DNA from: Methylotenera sp965234545
GTDB lineage: Bacteria; Pseudomonadota; Gammaproteobacteria; Burkholderiales; Methylophilaceae
Reading direction: 5' to 3'
Assembly: GCA_965234545.1 (NCBI GenBank)
Contig: OZ248348.1
Span: forward strand, 1,488,001 to 1,552,000
Length of the DNA: 64,000 nucleotides
In this document: positions 52,521 to 62,511 of the stretch, piece after piece
Layout of the letters: each line of letters starts with the position of its first letter
Numbering within the stretch: position 1 is the stretch's first letter
Position numbers and translations under genes: made by a program
Notes under the pieces: generated by a model
What the model was told of the DNA's origin: nothing
Seen by the model: only the letters and a program-made list of their open reading frames with translations
The model's database searches: none

Positions 52521-52541
52521 GGTGTTAGTCTGCTAGCAGGC

Positions 52542-53705
52542 TTATTGCGCTAGCAATAACAGGCTGTCCCAAATGCGACCAAACACACCGGCTGCTTCTA
52601 TGCTTTTCGCTGCAACCAGCGGACGCTCGGACACCACTTTACCGTTTAAGGTAAATTGCACACGGCCTATGACTTGGCCTTTAACAATGGGCGCCACCAA
52701 ACGCGGTTGACTGGTCACCTGCGCTTGAATTTTGGCGTGTTCGCCTTTGGCCACCGTCACGTACAAATCGTCGGCCACCGTTAGGGTCACTTGATTGTCC
52801 TTACCCTTCCAAACGCGCAAGGACTTGATTGCCTGACCTTGCTTATAGAGCAATTTGGAATCAAAAAACTGAAAACCGTAATTCAGTAATTTTTGGCTCT
52901 CGGCAGCGCGCGCCGCATCATTGGCAGCGCCTAGCACCACAGAAATACGGCGTATGCCATCGCGTTTAGCCGAAGAAATTAAGCAGTAGCCAGCCGATTC
53001 GGTGTGGCCGGTTTTCATGCCATCGACACTGGCATCCGCCCACAACAAGCGGTTGCGATTAGGCTGAGTGATGTTGTTATACGTGTATTCTTTAACGGAA
53101 TATAAACGTTGGTATTGATCCGGGAAATCGTGGATTAAGGCGGTGGCCAAGATGGCTAAATCGTCAGCCGTGGTGTAATGCTGCGCATCAGGCAAACCGG
53201 TCGCGTTCATGTAATGGGTGTTTTTCATGCCTAAACGTTGCGCTTCTTGGTTCATCATGTCGGCAAACTGCACTTCGGAACTGGCGATGCCCTCGGCCAA
53301 GGCAATCGACGCGTCGTTACCAGACTGAATGATCATGCCATGCAATAACTCGTCCACGCTAACCGGGCGATTAGGCTCAATAAACATTTTTGAGCCTTCC
53401 ACTTTCCAAGCCAATTCACTTACCGCTAAATTTTGCTGCAATGACAAATGCTTGCTTTTTAGTGCCTTAAAAGTCAAATAGGCGGTCATGATTTTAGTCA
53501 AGGAAGCCGGCTCGATGCGCGCGCTATTGTTTTTAGCCGCCAACACATGGCCGCTATTAAAATCTTTTAGCAAATAGGCATTCACCGCCAAATCAGGTGG
53601 CGCAGGTATTTGTGCACCCGCGGCTTGCGCCAAGGGGCTGAGAAAAACGGCGGTTAAACTAAAAAGAAGTGCGTAAGCATAGTTTTTTATTTGGCTAGTA
53701 GTCAT
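52542..53705 (-). CDS. dacA: D-alanyl-D-alanine carboxypeptidase (PBP5/6 family)
   Basis: 387 residues with signal peptide (about 1-28). Active-site motifs: SxxK in EPASLTKIMTAYL, SGN in IIQSGNDASIALAE, and KTG in VDGMKTGHTESAGYC. The C-terminal domain and amphipathic helix (IWDSLLLLAQ) anchor it to the inner membrane. It trims pentapeptides in peptidoglycan. It lies between rlpA and ybeD as in E. coli. Confidence 0.96.
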   Translation of the reverse strand: MTTSQIKNYAYALLFSLTAVFLSPLAQAAGAQIPAPPDLAVNAYLLKDFNSGHVLAAKNNSARIEPASLTKIMTAYLTFKALKSKHLSLQQNLAVSELAWKVEGSKMFIEPNRPVSVDELLHGMIIQSGNDASIALAEGIASSEVQFADMMNQEAQRLGMKNTHYMNATGLPDAQHYTTADDLAILATALIHDFPDQYQRLYSVKEYTYNNITQPNRNRLLWADASVDGMKTGHTESAGYCLISSAKRDGIRRISVVLGAANDAARAAESQKLLNYGFQFFDSKLLYKQGQAIKSLRVWKGKDNQVTLTVADDLYVTVAKGEHAKIQAQVTSQPRLVAPIVKGQVIGRVQFTLNGKVVSERPLVAAKSIEAAGVFGRIWDSLLLLAQ

Positions 53706-53749
53706 GATGAAATTTACTGTTAATGGGTACGGGGTTAATTGATAAAGGC

Positions 53750-54727
53750 CTAGTTAATAATAACCGCGGTCATGTTTAATTGTTGGCGAATTTTAGCGGC
53801 CATATTTTCCGCTTCCACCCTACTGGTATAAGGGCCGAGACGCACGCGGTAGAGACCGTCATTATACACCTTCGCTGCGGCTGCGTTTTCAACCAGACCC
53901 GAATCTTGAATTTTTTTCTGCAAGATTTGGCTGTTGGCTTCATTCTTAAATGCCCCCAATTGCAAATAAACCCCTGGGGCAACTGGCGCATCAAGTTTGG
54001 CCGATGGACTGGTGGCAGCTTCATTTGGCAGCGCTTGTATCAGCACGCCCTCGGCTTCATTTTGCCCAGGACGACTCACTGCGCTGACTGGCGCTGCCGC
54101 AGTTTGCATGGCGGCTACGCTGGTATCGATGGCCTCCACCTCTACTAGGCCACTGCCATGATTGACCAAGCGCAGTTGGTAAGCCGCCACATAAGATAAA
54201 TCAATCAAACGATCGCGCTTAAAAGGGCCACGGTCGTTAATCCGCACGATGACGGAGCGGCCATTAGCCGGGTTGGTCACTTTGGCGTAACTGGGTATGG
54301 GTAAGACGGTATGCGCGGCCGTCATGCCATACATGTCGTAAATTTCCCCGGTAGAGGTTTTTTTGCCGTGGTAGCGCTTGCCATACCAGGAAGCCACGCC
54401 CTGTTTTTTATAAGCTTGATACGCGGTCATGGGCGTATACGGTTGGCCTAAGGCCACATACGGTTTGTTGGCACGCGGTAAAGGCTGCTCTACTTTCAAG
54501 GTCGCACTTGGGATGCTGTCCAGGTTAGCCGGGGCATTGTCGCCCGGACCGTCGTCTAAATAATAAGCGCCTGCACCAGGCTTACCACTGGCGTTGTCCA
54601 CACCGCCAGACTTATCGTTTTTAATTGGTGCAGGGCCGGCGATAGGGCTATTTAAAGAGAAGTCGGCACAAGCCGTTAGCAGCATTAAACTCAACAGTAA
54701 TAGGGAAGTTTTTATAGTCATGGTCAT
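53750..54727 (-). CDS. rlpA: septal ring lytic transglycosylase RlpA
   Basis: 325 residues. A lipoprotein signal with lipobox LTAC (Cys20). The RlpA double-psi barrel has GVASWYGKRYHGKKTSTGE, AHTVLPIPSYAKVTN and the VRINDRGPF motif with the catalytic Asp. A SPOR domain (about 245-325, VYLQLGAFKNEANSQ) binds denuded glycan at the septum. It lies between rodA and dacA as in E. coli. Confidence 0.95.
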   Translation of the reverse strand: MTMTIKTSLLLLSLMLLTACADFSLNSPIAGPAPIKNDKSGGVDNASGKPGAGAYYLDDGPGDNAPANLDSIPSATLKVEQPLPRANKPYVALGQPYTPMTAYQAYKKQGVASWYGKRYHGKKTSTGEIYDMYGMTAAHTVLPIPSYAKVTNPANGRSVIVRINDRGPFKRDRLIDLSYVAAYQLRLVNHGSGLVEVEAIDTSVAAMQTAAAPVSAVSRPGQNEAEGVLIQALPNEAATSPSAKLDAPVAPGVYLQLGAFKNEANSQILQKKIQDSGLVENAAAAKVYNDGLYRVRLGPYTSRVEAENMAAKIRQQLNMTAVIIN

Positions 54728-54747
54728 TAAACAATGAATGTGAAAAA

Positions 54748-55854
54748 TTAAGTGGCCACCACATTTTTATGGGTGGCGATGCTCATCAGTATGCCTAAAC
54801 CTAGGCACAACATCACCATGGACGTGCCGCCGTAACTGATCAAGGGCAAGGGCACCCCCACCACAGGCAAGATACCACTGACCATGCCCATGTTGACGAA
54901 GGCATAGGTAAAAAAGGTTAAGGCGATGCTGCCAGCCAACAATCGGCCAAATGTGCTTTTGGCCTCGGAGGCAATCACCAAGCCGCGTAAAATAATCAAA
55001 CTGAACAAACTTAAAAGCAAGAGATTGCCCAACAACCCAAACTCTTCACTGAACACCGCAAAAATAAAATCGGTGGTCCTCTCCGGTATGAAATCCAGTT
55101 GCGCTTGCGTGCCATTTAACCAACCCTTGCCGGCAAAGCCTCCCGAGCCTATAGCAATCATCGCTTGTATCGTGTGGTAGCCTGAGCCGAGCGGATCTTG
55201 GCTGGGGTCAAATAAAATTTCGATGCGGCGCCGCTGGTAATCGTGCAACAGCGTCCACAAAAATGGCGTGGCGATGGCCAAACTTAGGGTACCGCCTACC
55301 AATAACTTCCAACTTAAGCCAGCCAAAAACAACACATAAAAACCCGCTGCGCTAATCAACAATGCCGTGCCCAAATCCGGCTGCTTCATGACCAAGGCCA
55401 CCGGCACCAATAACAACAAGCCGGCTTGGGCAAAATGCTTGGCACTAGGGCGAACTTCCAGTTTGGTAAAATACCAGGCCAACATCATGGGCATGGCGAT
55501 ACGCATGATTTCCGATGGTTGTATCTTGGTGATGCCTAAATTAAGCCAACGCTGCGCTCCATGACTGGTGGAGCCGACCAGTTCAACGGCCACCAACAAG
55601 ACCACGCCCAATACATAAAGCGGCATGGCGATGCGTTCGAGTTGATGCGGCGGGATGTTGGCCGCCAACCACATGACAGAAAAGGCCAATACGATGTTCA
55701 CGGTTTGATCGTAAACCTTGGAAAAATCTTGGCCAGAGGCGCTGTACAAAACGAACAAGCCCACCATCAAGGTGAAAAATAAGCTGCCCATCAAAAACGA
55801 ATCAATGTGCACCAGCAAAGCTTTGAAGAATTTATTCATCGTGCGCGCTTTCAT
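54748..55854 (-). CDS. rodA: rod shape-determining SEDS glycosyltransferase RodA
   Basis: 368 residues with about ten membrane segments. A SEDS peptidoglycan polymerase. The GSTSHGAQRWLNLGITKIQPSEIMRI loop, ERTTDFIFAVFSEEFGLLG and the final PLISYGGTSMV are family signatures. It pairs with PBP2 (mrdA), whose gene overlaps it by 23 bases. An ATG at 55839 would give a start with 5 fewer residues. Confidence 0.97.
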   Translation of the reverse strand: MKARTMNKFFKALLVHIDSFLMGSLFFTLMVGLFVLYSASGQDFSKVYDQTVNIVLAFSVMWLAANIPPHQLERIAMPLYVLGVVLLVAVELVGSTSHGAQRWLNLGITKIQPSEIMRIAMPMMLAWYFTKLEVRPSAKHFAQAGLLLLVPVALVMKQPDLGTALLISAAGFYVLFLAGLSWKLLVGGTLSLAIATPFLWTLLHDYQRRRIEILFDPSQDPLGSGYHTIQAMIAIGSGGFAGKGWLNGTQAQLDFIPERTTDFIFAVFSEEFGLLGNLLLLSLFSLIILRGLVIASEAKSTFGRLLAGSIALTFFTYAFVNMGMVSGILPVVGVPLPLISYGGTSMVMLCLGLGILMSIATHKNVVAT

Positions 55855-57757
55855 TGTGTCCCGCAGGCTGAACCGCTTTAGTTTTTAGTGGCTTGGCAGC
55901 GGGCTCGTTTGGTGATTTGCCTAATAGGTAATAATCCATGACCTTTCTGGCGATGGGACCGGCTGCCGAGCCACCGTGCCCGCCGTTTTCCACGATGACC
56001 GCCATGGCTATAGTGGGGTTGTCAGCCGGGGCATAGGCAATGAATAAGGCATGGTCTCTATGCCGCTCATTGATACTGCTGCTATCGTATTTGGCATTTT
56101 GTTTAATGCCTATCACCTGCGCCGTACCGGTTTTTGCCGCAATGCTGTAGCCTGCGTTTGCGCCGACACTGGCGGCCGTGCCGCCAGGCAAGGTGACGTC
56201 CATCATACCTTGCTTAACGATGGCTATGTTTTCCGCTTTCAAGGTGATGCGATCTTGCACCACCGGCGCCACATTCACGGTGCGACCGGTCGCCGGCGAC
56301 TGCATCGCCACCACCGTGTGCGGCCGCATGGCCACGCCATTATTGGCCAAGGTGGCGGTGGCTTGTGCCAACTGCATGGGCGTCACCAAGGTATAGCCTT
56401 GACCTATGCCGACTATCACCGTTTCACCTTGGTACCAAGGTTGTTTAAAACGGCGCATTTTCCACTCAGGGGTGGGCAGTAAGCCGGCGTTTTCACCGCG
56501 GATGTCTATGCCCGATTTAGCGCCAAAGCCAAAATGACGAACAAAATCGGTCAGCCTGATGATGCCCAAATCCAAGGCCAAGCCATAAAAAAAGGTGTCG
56601 CAAGAAACGGTAATGGCTTTTTGCATGTCCACCATACCGTGGCCGTCCGGCTTCCAATCCCGATAACGGTGGCGACTGTTAGCCAATGAATAGTAGCCTG
56701 GGTCGCTGATGCGAAAAGGCGGCGAGCGTTTAGCATTTTCCAATCCAGCCATGGCAACAAAAGGCTTAAAGGTCGAGCCAGGCGGGTAAATGCCGCGTAT
56801 CGGACGGTTGACCAATGGCTTATCCAGCGACTCATTGAGCCAATTCCAATTGTCCACATCGATGCCATCGACAAACAAATTCGGATCAAAACCGGGCTGA
56901 CTGACGTAGCTCAATACCGCACCGGTTTTCGGATTAATTGCCACCAAGGCGCCACGTCGATTGCCAAAAGCGGTCTCGGCAATTTCCTGCAATTTACTGT
57001 CCACCGATAAAATCAGATTGGTCCCCGGCACCGGTGCCGATCTGGCGATGACCCGAACAGCGTGACCATCGGCATCGGTTTCTACCTGCTCAAAGCCGGT
57101 TTGACCATGCAACTGCGTTTCGTAAAACTGCTCCACGCCGCTTTTGCCTATGTGATAGGAACCCTTGTAATTAGACAAGTCGCCGGATTTTTCCAGCGCG
57201 ACTAAATCTTTGCTGTTGATGCGACCGATGTAGCCTATCATGTGCGCGCCAAATTTGCCCAAAGGGTAATGGCGGTATAAGCGAGATTTAATTGCCACAC
57301 CGGGAAAGCGATAATGGTTGACGGCAAAACGGGCCGCTTCAATTTCATTGAGGTGAGTGCGTATCGGGATGCTTTCAAAATTGCGGCTTTCGCTTTTTAA
57401 TTTAGCAAAGCGCTTGATGTCGGCTTTGCTGATTTCCAGCAATTGGCCCAATTCAGCAATCGTGGTTTTTAGGTTGCCTGCTTTTGAAGGCGTGATTTCC
57501 AAGGTGTAAACAAAAAAATTATGCGCCAGCACCACGCCATTTTTATCCAATATCAAGCCGCGATTAGGCACGATGGGCACCATGGAAATGCGGTTATTCT
57601 CGGCCAGGGTTTGGTAATGGGTGTATTGGCTAATTTGCAGGTAGATGAAGCGTAAAGCCAACAAGGCAAACAGCGACATCACGAAAAAAGCCATGAAGCC
57701 TAAACGCAGCCTAAAGTAATACTGCTCGTGTTGCGGATTTTTAACTTCCCTAAGCAC
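55832..57757 (-). CDS. mrdA: penicillin-binding protein 2 (elongasome transpeptidase)
   Basis: 641 residues. An N-terminal membrane segment (LGFMAFFVMSLFALLALRFIYL) precedes the class B dimerisation domain. Transpeptidase motifs: SxxK in YPPGSTFKPFVA (about residues 325-335), SxN-equivalent SCD in TVSCDTFFYG and KTG in AAKTGTAQVIG. It crosslinks peptidoglycan in elongation with RodA. It lies 45 bases from mreD. Confidence 0.97.
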   Translation of the reverse strand: MLREVKNPQHEQYYFRLRLGFMAFFVMSLFALLALRFIYLQISQYTHYQTLAENNRISMVPIVPNRGLILDKNGVVLAHNFFVYTLEITPSKAGNLKTTIAELGQLLEISKADIKRFAKLKSESRNFESIPIRTHLNEIEAARFAVNHYRFPGVAIKSRLYRHYPLGKFGAHMIGYIGRINSKDLVALEKSGDLSNYKGSYHIGKSGVEQFYETQLHGQTGFEQVETDADGHAVRVIARSAPVPGTNLILSVDSKLQEIAETAFGNRRGALVAINPKTGAVLSYVSQPGFDPNLFVDGIDVDNWNWLNESLDKPLVNRPIRGIYPPGSTFKPFVAMAGLENAKRSPPFRISDPGYYSLANSRHRYRDWKPDGHGMVDMQKAITVSCDTFFYGLALDLGIIRLTDFVRHFGFGAKSGIDIRGENAGLLPTPEWKMRRFKQPWYQGETVIVGIGQGYTLVTPMQLAQATATLANNGVAMRPHTVVAMQSPATGRTVNVAPVVQDRITLKAENIAIVKQGMMDVTLPGGTAASVGANAGYSIAAKTGTAQVIGIKQNAKYDSSSINERHRDHALFIAYAPADNPTIAMAVIVENGGHGGSAAGPIARKVMDYYLLGKSPNEPAAKPLKTKAVQPAGHNESAHDE

Positions 57758-57802
57758 GCTTAAGCACCCATTTGCTGGCCATGCATCCGACTAATTAACA
57801 GG

Positions 57803-58288
57803 CTAATTGGCACGACCGCGCCCACCCGTGTTCAAGCCTAAGCCCATCGCTAGCAACCAGAGCAATACGCCGCTTAAGCTAGGAAGAAAATACAGCCAGC
57901 CGATAAACTGCCCACCGGCGAAGGTTTTAATGATCAGCAGCATGACTTGCGAAATAAGCAACAAAGAGAACACGTATAGCAATTGCTGCACGCCGGTAAA
58001 CAAAACCAAGCGGCGCTGATAGGTCACAGCAAAAAAAGCCGTGACCGTGTAGGCCAAGGCATATTGACCAAACACCATGCCGGCGGCCAAATCCACCAAC
58101 AAGCCTAGCATCCAAGCGGTGCCAACATTGCAAAGATTGGGCGCGCGTATTAACCAAAAAATCAGCACCAACAACATGAAATCAGGGCGCACCAACAGGG
58201 CGGCTTGCGACCAGGGCAAGAGCAAGCTCATGAAGGCCAACAACACCGAAAAGTACAGGGTTTTTAGTTTATTAACGGGCATGGGCAT
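57803..58288 (-). CDS. mreD: rod shape-determining protein MreD
   Basis: 161 residues, five or six membrane segments. WSQAALLVRPDFMLLVLIFWLIRAP and GLLVDLAAGMVFGQYALAYTV are MreD motifs. An inner-membrane part of the Rod complex. It overlaps mreC by 17 bases. Confidence 0.95.
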   Translation of the reverse strand: MPMPVNKLKTLYFSVLLAFMSLLLPWSQAALLVRPDFMLLVLIFWLIRAPNLCNVGTAWMLGLLVDLAAGMVFGQYALAYTVTAFFAVTYQRRLVLFTGVQQLLYVFSLLLISQVMLLIIKTFAGGQFIGWLYFLPSLSGVLLWLLAMGLGLNTGGRGRAN

Positions 58289-59258
58289 CCCTAGGCTTAG
58301 CTGACTTATTTGGCATGCTTTGCTTCTTATCGCCCGGCGTGGCTGGGGTCAAGCCTAACTTCACTGGCTGCGTTAAGCTAGGCGTGGTGGTGGTGACTAA
58401 CTGCGGCTTACTCACCACCAGCACTTGCCTGTGGTTCTCTACCCCACCGGCGGGCTCGCATACTATGCGTGCAAAAGGCGTGTCAGCGGTGCTGATAATC
58501 TGCTTAACGGTGGCCACGGCTAAGCCGGATGGGTACACCCCATCGATGCCAGAGGTGACCAATCGGTCGCCACGCTTGATGTCCACATTGGCCGGCAAAT
58601 AAGGCAAATCCACCGTGCTATCACGGCCATGACCAAAGGCAATGGCACGCAAGCCGTTGCGCTCAATTTGCACCGGCATGGCTAAAGAGGTGTCGGTGAT
58701 GAGCGTCACCTCGCTGCTTAATGGGTAAACCCGGGTCACCTGCCCTATCACACCAGCCGCATCCACCACCGCCATACCAGGCAATATTTTGTGATTTTGA
58801 CCGCGATTGATTAAGACTTTTCTAGTAAACGGATCGCGCCCAACGTGCATGATTTCCGCCGCCACACTGCTTTCTTTGAGGGCAGATTGCGCCGCTAACA
58901 ACTCACGCATATGGGCGTTCTCGAGCGCTAATAAATTGAGCTTTTGCAAAGCGATGGATTGCATTAAATCCCGCTTCTTTAATTGCTGATTTTCGCTGAG
59001 CAAAGTGTCGTGCGTGGAAAAATACTCGGTGGTATTGAGATAAAGCTGCGAGGGCGCATTGGCCAATAACTGCAAGGGGTGCAACAAGGTTTGCAAACTT
59101 TGTCGCATGCTGGCCAAATACTGCAGACGACTGTCGGAGGCCATCAAGGCCAGGGATAAAACGGAGAAAAAAGCCAAACGGGCAAACGGGCTAGGGCCAC
59201 GCACAAAGAATGCCGGGGCTTGTTGTTGCTCTATCTTGTTGTATAAATGGCGCGCCAT
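58272..59258 (-). CDS. mreC: rod shape-determining protein MreC
   Basis: 328 residues. One membrane helix (LAFFSVLSLALMASDSRL), a coiled coil (about 75-115, ENQQLKKRDLMQSIALQKL), and the two beta-barrel domains with GRDPFTRKVLINRGQNHKI and VVDAAGVIGQVTRV. The C-terminal tail is Pro/Lys/Thr-rich. It bridges PBP2 to the Rod complex in the periplasm. An intercistronic hairpin lies between mreB and mreC. Confidence 0.95.
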   Translation of the reverse strand: MARHLYNKIEQQQAPAFFVRGPSPFARLAFFSVLSLALMASDSRLQYLASMRQSLQTLLHPLQLLANAPSQLYLNTTEYFSTHDTLLSENQQLKKRDLMQSIALQKLNLLALENAHMRELLAAQSALKESSVAAEIMHVGRDPFTRKVLINRGQNHKILPGMAVVDAAGVIGQVTRVYPLSSEVTLITDTSLAMPVQIERNGLRAIAFGHGRDSTVDLPYLPANVDIKRGDRLVTSGIDGVYPSGLAVATVKQIISTADTPFARIVCEPAGGVENHRQVLVVSKPQLVTTTTPSLTQPVKLGLTPATPGDKKQSMPNKSAKPRDAHAR

Positions 59259-59294
59259 TAGTGTTGAGTGTTAAGTCTCTCTAAACTGAGTAAA

Positions 59295-59322
59295 AGTATA
59301 GGCCGACTAGGCGGCCTATACT
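59295..59322 (-). terminator. intercistronic hairpin (partial terminator) between mreB and mreC
   Basis: Perfect 11-base arms (AGTATAGGCCG and its complement) with a 6-base loop, followed on the minus strand by TTTT. It lies 48 bases after the mreB stop and 37 bases before mreC. It may let mreB be made in excess over mreC. Confidence 0.55.
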
Positions 59323-59370
59323 GGACTAACTGGGTACGGACAAAAAGCTAAAACAGTTTAAATGCTAGGC

Positions 59371-60414
59371 TTATTCGTAGGCAAAAATGTTGCCTAATTT
59401 ATCAATCTCTTCTAGCGCACGACCGCAACCACGAGCCACGCAAGTCAATGGGTCTTCAGCCACGATGACAGGCAAGCCAGTTTCTTCCACCAACAAACGG
59501 TCTAAATCGCGCAACAAAGCACCCCCACCGGTTAGCACCATGCCTTTTTCTGCAATATCCGCACCCAATTCCGGCGGCGTTTGCTCTAATGCCGATTTCA
59601 CTGCACCAACAATAGCATTCAGTGGCTCAGTCAAAGCTTCTAAAATTTCGTTGCTGGAAATGGTAAATTTGCGCGGTAAGCCTTCGGCTAAATTGCGACC
59701 GGTTACTTCCATTTCTAACACAGTCGAGCCCGGGAAAGCCGAACCAATTTTTTTCTTAATGGCTTCAGCGGTTGGCTCAGAAATTTGCATGCCGTAATTG
59801 CGACGGATGTAATCAATGATGGCCTGATCAAATTTATCACCGCCTACCCGTTCCGATTTAGCGTAAACGATGCCGCCTAATGAAATCACGCCCACCTCAG
59901 TGGTACCACCACCGATGTCCACCACCATGGAACCGGTTGCTTCTGATACCGGCATGCCAGCCCCGATTGCGGCAGCCATAGGCTCTTCAATCAAAAACAC
60001 TTGCTTAGCCCCAGCGCGCTCGGCCGACTCTTTAATCGCACGGCGCTCGACTTGCGTTGAGCCTACGGGCACGCAAATGATGATGCGTGGGCTGGGTGAA
60101 AACCAACGCGCATCGTGCACGCGTCGAATGAAGTATTTAAGCATTTGTTCGGTGATGGTGAAGTCTGCAATCACGCCGTCTTTCATCGGGCGTATGGCTT
60201 GAATGTTGGAAGGCGAACGACCCAACATGCCTTTTGCTTCCGCGCCCACGGCCAACAATATTTTTTTGCCACCTGGTCCGCCGTCAAGGCGTATGGCCAC
60301 CACGGATGGCTCGTCCAACACGATGCCTTTGCCGCGGGAGTAGATAAGCGTATTAGCGGTACCTAAGTCTATCGCCAAGTCGTTTGAAAAGTAACTAGTT
60401 AAAAAACCGAACAT
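59371..60414 (-). CDS. mreB: cell shape-determining actin-like protein MreB
   Basis: 347 residues. Phosphate 1 motif DLGTANTLIYSRGKGIVLDEPSVVA, phosphate 2 motif VVDIGGGTTEVGVISLGG, adenosine motif VLTGGGALLRDLDRLL. The N-terminus MFGFLTSYFSNDLA is the amphipathic membrane helix. It scaffolds the Rod complex genes downstream. The promoter lies in the 286-base divergent gap to gatC. Confidence 0.98.
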   Translation of the reverse strand: MFGFLTSYFSNDLAIDLGTANTLIYSRGKGIVLDEPSVVAIRLDGGPGGKKILLAVGAEAKGMLGRSPSNIQAIRPMKDGVIADFTITEQMLKYFIRRVHDARWFSPSPRIIICVPVGSTQVERRAIKESAERAGAKQVFLIEEPMAAAIGAGMPVSEATGSMVVDIGGGTTEVGVISLGGIVYAKSERVGGDKFDQAIIDYIRRNYGMQISEPTAEAIKKKIGSAFPGSTVLEMEVTGRNLAEGLPRKFTISSNEILEALTEPLNAIVGAVKSALEQTPPELGADIAEKGMVLTGGGALLRDLDRLLVEETGLPVIVAEDPLTCVARGCGRALEEIDKLGNIFAYE

Positions 60415-60499
60415 TTTGTTTTTCCTGTGCTTTGATGCAAAATAACAGCCGTTACGCCAACTGAATAAAAGCGCGATTCAGGCGCCCGTAAAATCAAGG

Positions 60500-60505
60500 T
60501 ATAAT
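60500..60505. promoter_or_regulatory. palindromic TATAAT shared by mreB and gatC
   Basis: The sequence GGTATAATACC at 60498-60508 is a perfect palindrome apart from its centre, giving TATAAT on the plus strand (for gatC, 196 bases before ATG) and TATTAT on the minus strand (for mreB, 86 bases before ATG). -35 elements are weak (TTCAGG for gatC). The rest of the 286-base gap shows nothing clear. Confidence 0.4.
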
Positions 60506-60700
60506 ACCGCATATCGTGTTTAAAATTAAGATGCAATGGCAACTTAATTGCAAATAAACGCTGATAAAAAACCGCGTTTAGTATTTGCTAATTTAGCTCG
60601 CTACGGTTTTAGCACTAAGCAGCACTTAAACCCCGTCATAAAACTATAAACTGAGGCGCTCGCAGTCGTGACGCCATTAAAAATTTTGGATAATTGAAGC

Positions 60701-61015
60701 ATGGCATTAAGCATACAAGACATCAAAAAAGTGGCGCATTTGGCACGCATCGAAATCAATGAAAACGATGCCAACGCCACCTTAAACAAACTAAGCGGCA
60801 TCTTGGCTTTAATTGAACAAATGCAAGCGGTGGACACCCAAGGCATAGAACCCATGTCACACGCGCAAGACGTCAGCCAACGCTTGCGTGAGGATGTCGT
60901 TAGCAAAACCAACCTACGCGATGAATTTCAAAAAAATGCACCGATTTTAGGTAACGGCTCGCAAGAGCCTGCCGTAGCCGGCGGCTTATACCTCGTTCCT
61001 AAAGTAATCGAATAA
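60701..61015 (+). CDS. gatC: Asp/Glu-tRNA amidotransferase subunit C
   Basis: 104 residues. MALSIQDIKKVAHLARIEINENDA is the GatC start; the C-terminal QEPAVAGGLYLVPKVIE is the usual end. A small clamp that stabilises GatA-GatB. It lies 2 bases before gatA. gatCAB presence implies mischarged Glu-tRNA(Gln) and/or Asp-tRNA(Asn). Confidence 0.96.
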   Translation: MALSIQDIKKVAHLARIEINENDANATLNKLSGILALIEQMQAVDTQGIEPMSHAQDVSQRLREDVVSKTNLRDEFQKNAPILGNGSQEPAVAGGLYLVPKVIE

Positions 61016-61017
61016 TC

Positions 61018-62511
61018 ATGGCCAACAACGAATTAACCAACGGCAGCCTAAAAGGCTACGCCCAACTTTTGCAAAGCAAGCAAATCTCCAGTATAGAATT
61101 GACCAAGGCATTTTTGCAGCGCATTAAGCAATACAACCCCAGCATCAATGCCTACATTGCCTTGGATGAAGATAAAACACTGGCCCAAGCCCGCGCCGCT
61201 GATGCGCGCATTGCCGCCGGCTCAGCCGCACCCTTAACCGGCATCCCCATCGCCCAAAAAGATATCTTTTGCGCTAAAGGCTGGCCCACCACTTGCGGCT
61301 CTAGGATGCTGGCTAACTTTGTTGCTCCCTATGACGCTCATGTCATCAGCCAATTTGATGCGGCCGGTGCGGTGAACTTAGGCAAGACCAATATGGATGA
61401 ATTTGCCATGGGTTCGTCCAACGAAACCAGCTATTTTGGTGGGGTAAAAAACCCTTGGAGTTTTGATCGCGTGCCGGGCGGCAGCAGTGGCGGCAGTGCG
61501 GCGGCAGTGGCAGCCAGATTGTGTGCAGCGGCCACCGGCACCGACACCGGTGGATCGATACGCCAACCTGCTTCCTTGTGCGGCTTTACCGGATTAAAAC
61601 CGACTTACGGTGTGGTGTCGCGCTTTGGCATGATCGCCTTCGCGTCTTCTTTAGACCAAGCCGGCCCGATGGCCAAGAGCGCAGAAGATTGCGCCTTGAT
61701 GATGAACGTCATGGCCGGTTTTGACGAACGCGATTCCACCAGCTTGGACCGCGCAAAAGAAGATTACTGCCGCGATTTAACTAAACCATTGGCTGGCTTA
61801 AAAATAGGCCTGCCTAAGGAGTTTTTTGCCGAGGGCTTGTCCGCCGAGGTCGGCCAAGTGATAGAAAACGCCATCGCCGAATACAAAAAACTGGGTGCAG
61901 AAATTATCGATATTTCCCTGCCCAACACCGGCTTATCCATCCCGGTTTACTACGTGCTGGCGCCGGCTGAAGCCTCCAGCAATTTATCGCGCTACGACGG
62001 CGTGCGCTACGGCCACCGCGCAGCCGAATACACCGACCTAATGGACATGTATTGCAAGAGCCGCGCCGAGGGTTTTGGCGCCGAAGTAAAACGCCGCATC
62101 TTGATAGGCACCTACGTGCTAAGCGCCGGCTATTACGACGCCTACTACCTAAAAGCCCAACAAATTCGGCGCCTGATTGCCCAAGACTTTGTCGAGGCAT
62201 TCAAACAATGCGACGTCATCATGGGTCCGGCTGCGCCGTCCACGGCGTTTAAAGCCGGCGAGAAAGTAGACGATCCGGTGGCCATGTATTTGCAAGACAT
62301 CTACACCATCTCCACCAACTTAGCCGGCTTACCTGGCATGAGCGTGCCGGCTGGTTTCGCCCCCAGCCAAGATGGCCCAGCCTTGCCGGTAGGCCTGCAA
62401 ATTATTGGTAATTATTTCGATGAAGCGCGCATGTTAAACGTGGCCCATCAATACCAACAAGTCACCGATTGGCACACTCTTGCACCCAACTTGCCCGAAG
62501 GAAAAGCATAA
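61018..62511 (+). CDS. gatA: Asp/Glu-tRNA amidotransferase subunit A
   Basis: 497 residues. Amidase-signature enzyme. Catalytic Lys in PIAQKDIFCAKG; cis-Ser and Ser in the VPGGSSGGSAAAVAARL and GTDTGGSIRQPASLCG motif. It hydrolyses glutamine to feed ammonia to GatB. Its stop shares the A of gatB ATG (TAATG), so the two are coupled. Confidence 0.97.
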   Translation: MANNELTNGSLKGYAQLLQSKQISSIELTKAFLQRIKQYNPSINAYIALDEDKTLAQARAADARIAAGSAAPLTGIPIAQKDIFCAKGWPTTCGSRMLANFVAPYDAHVISQFDAAGAVNLGKTNMDEFAMGSSNETSYFGGVKNPWSFDRVPGGSSGGSAAAVAARLCAAATGTDTGGSIRQPASLCGFTGLKPTYGVVSRFGMIAFASSLDQAGPMAKSAEDCALMMNVMAGFDERDSTSLDRAKEDYCRDLTKPLAGLKIGLPKEFFAEGLSAEVGQVIENAIAEYKKLGAEIIDISLPNTGLSIPVYYVLAPAEASSNLSRYDGVRYGHRAAEYTDLMDMYCKSRAEGFGAEVKRRILIGTYVLSAGYYDAYYLKAQQIRRLIAQDFVEAFKQCDVIMGPAAPSTAFKAGEKVDDPVAMYLQDIYTISTNLAGLPGMSVPAGFAPSQDGPALPVGLQIIGNYFDEARMLNVAHQYQQVTDWHTLAPNLPEGKA

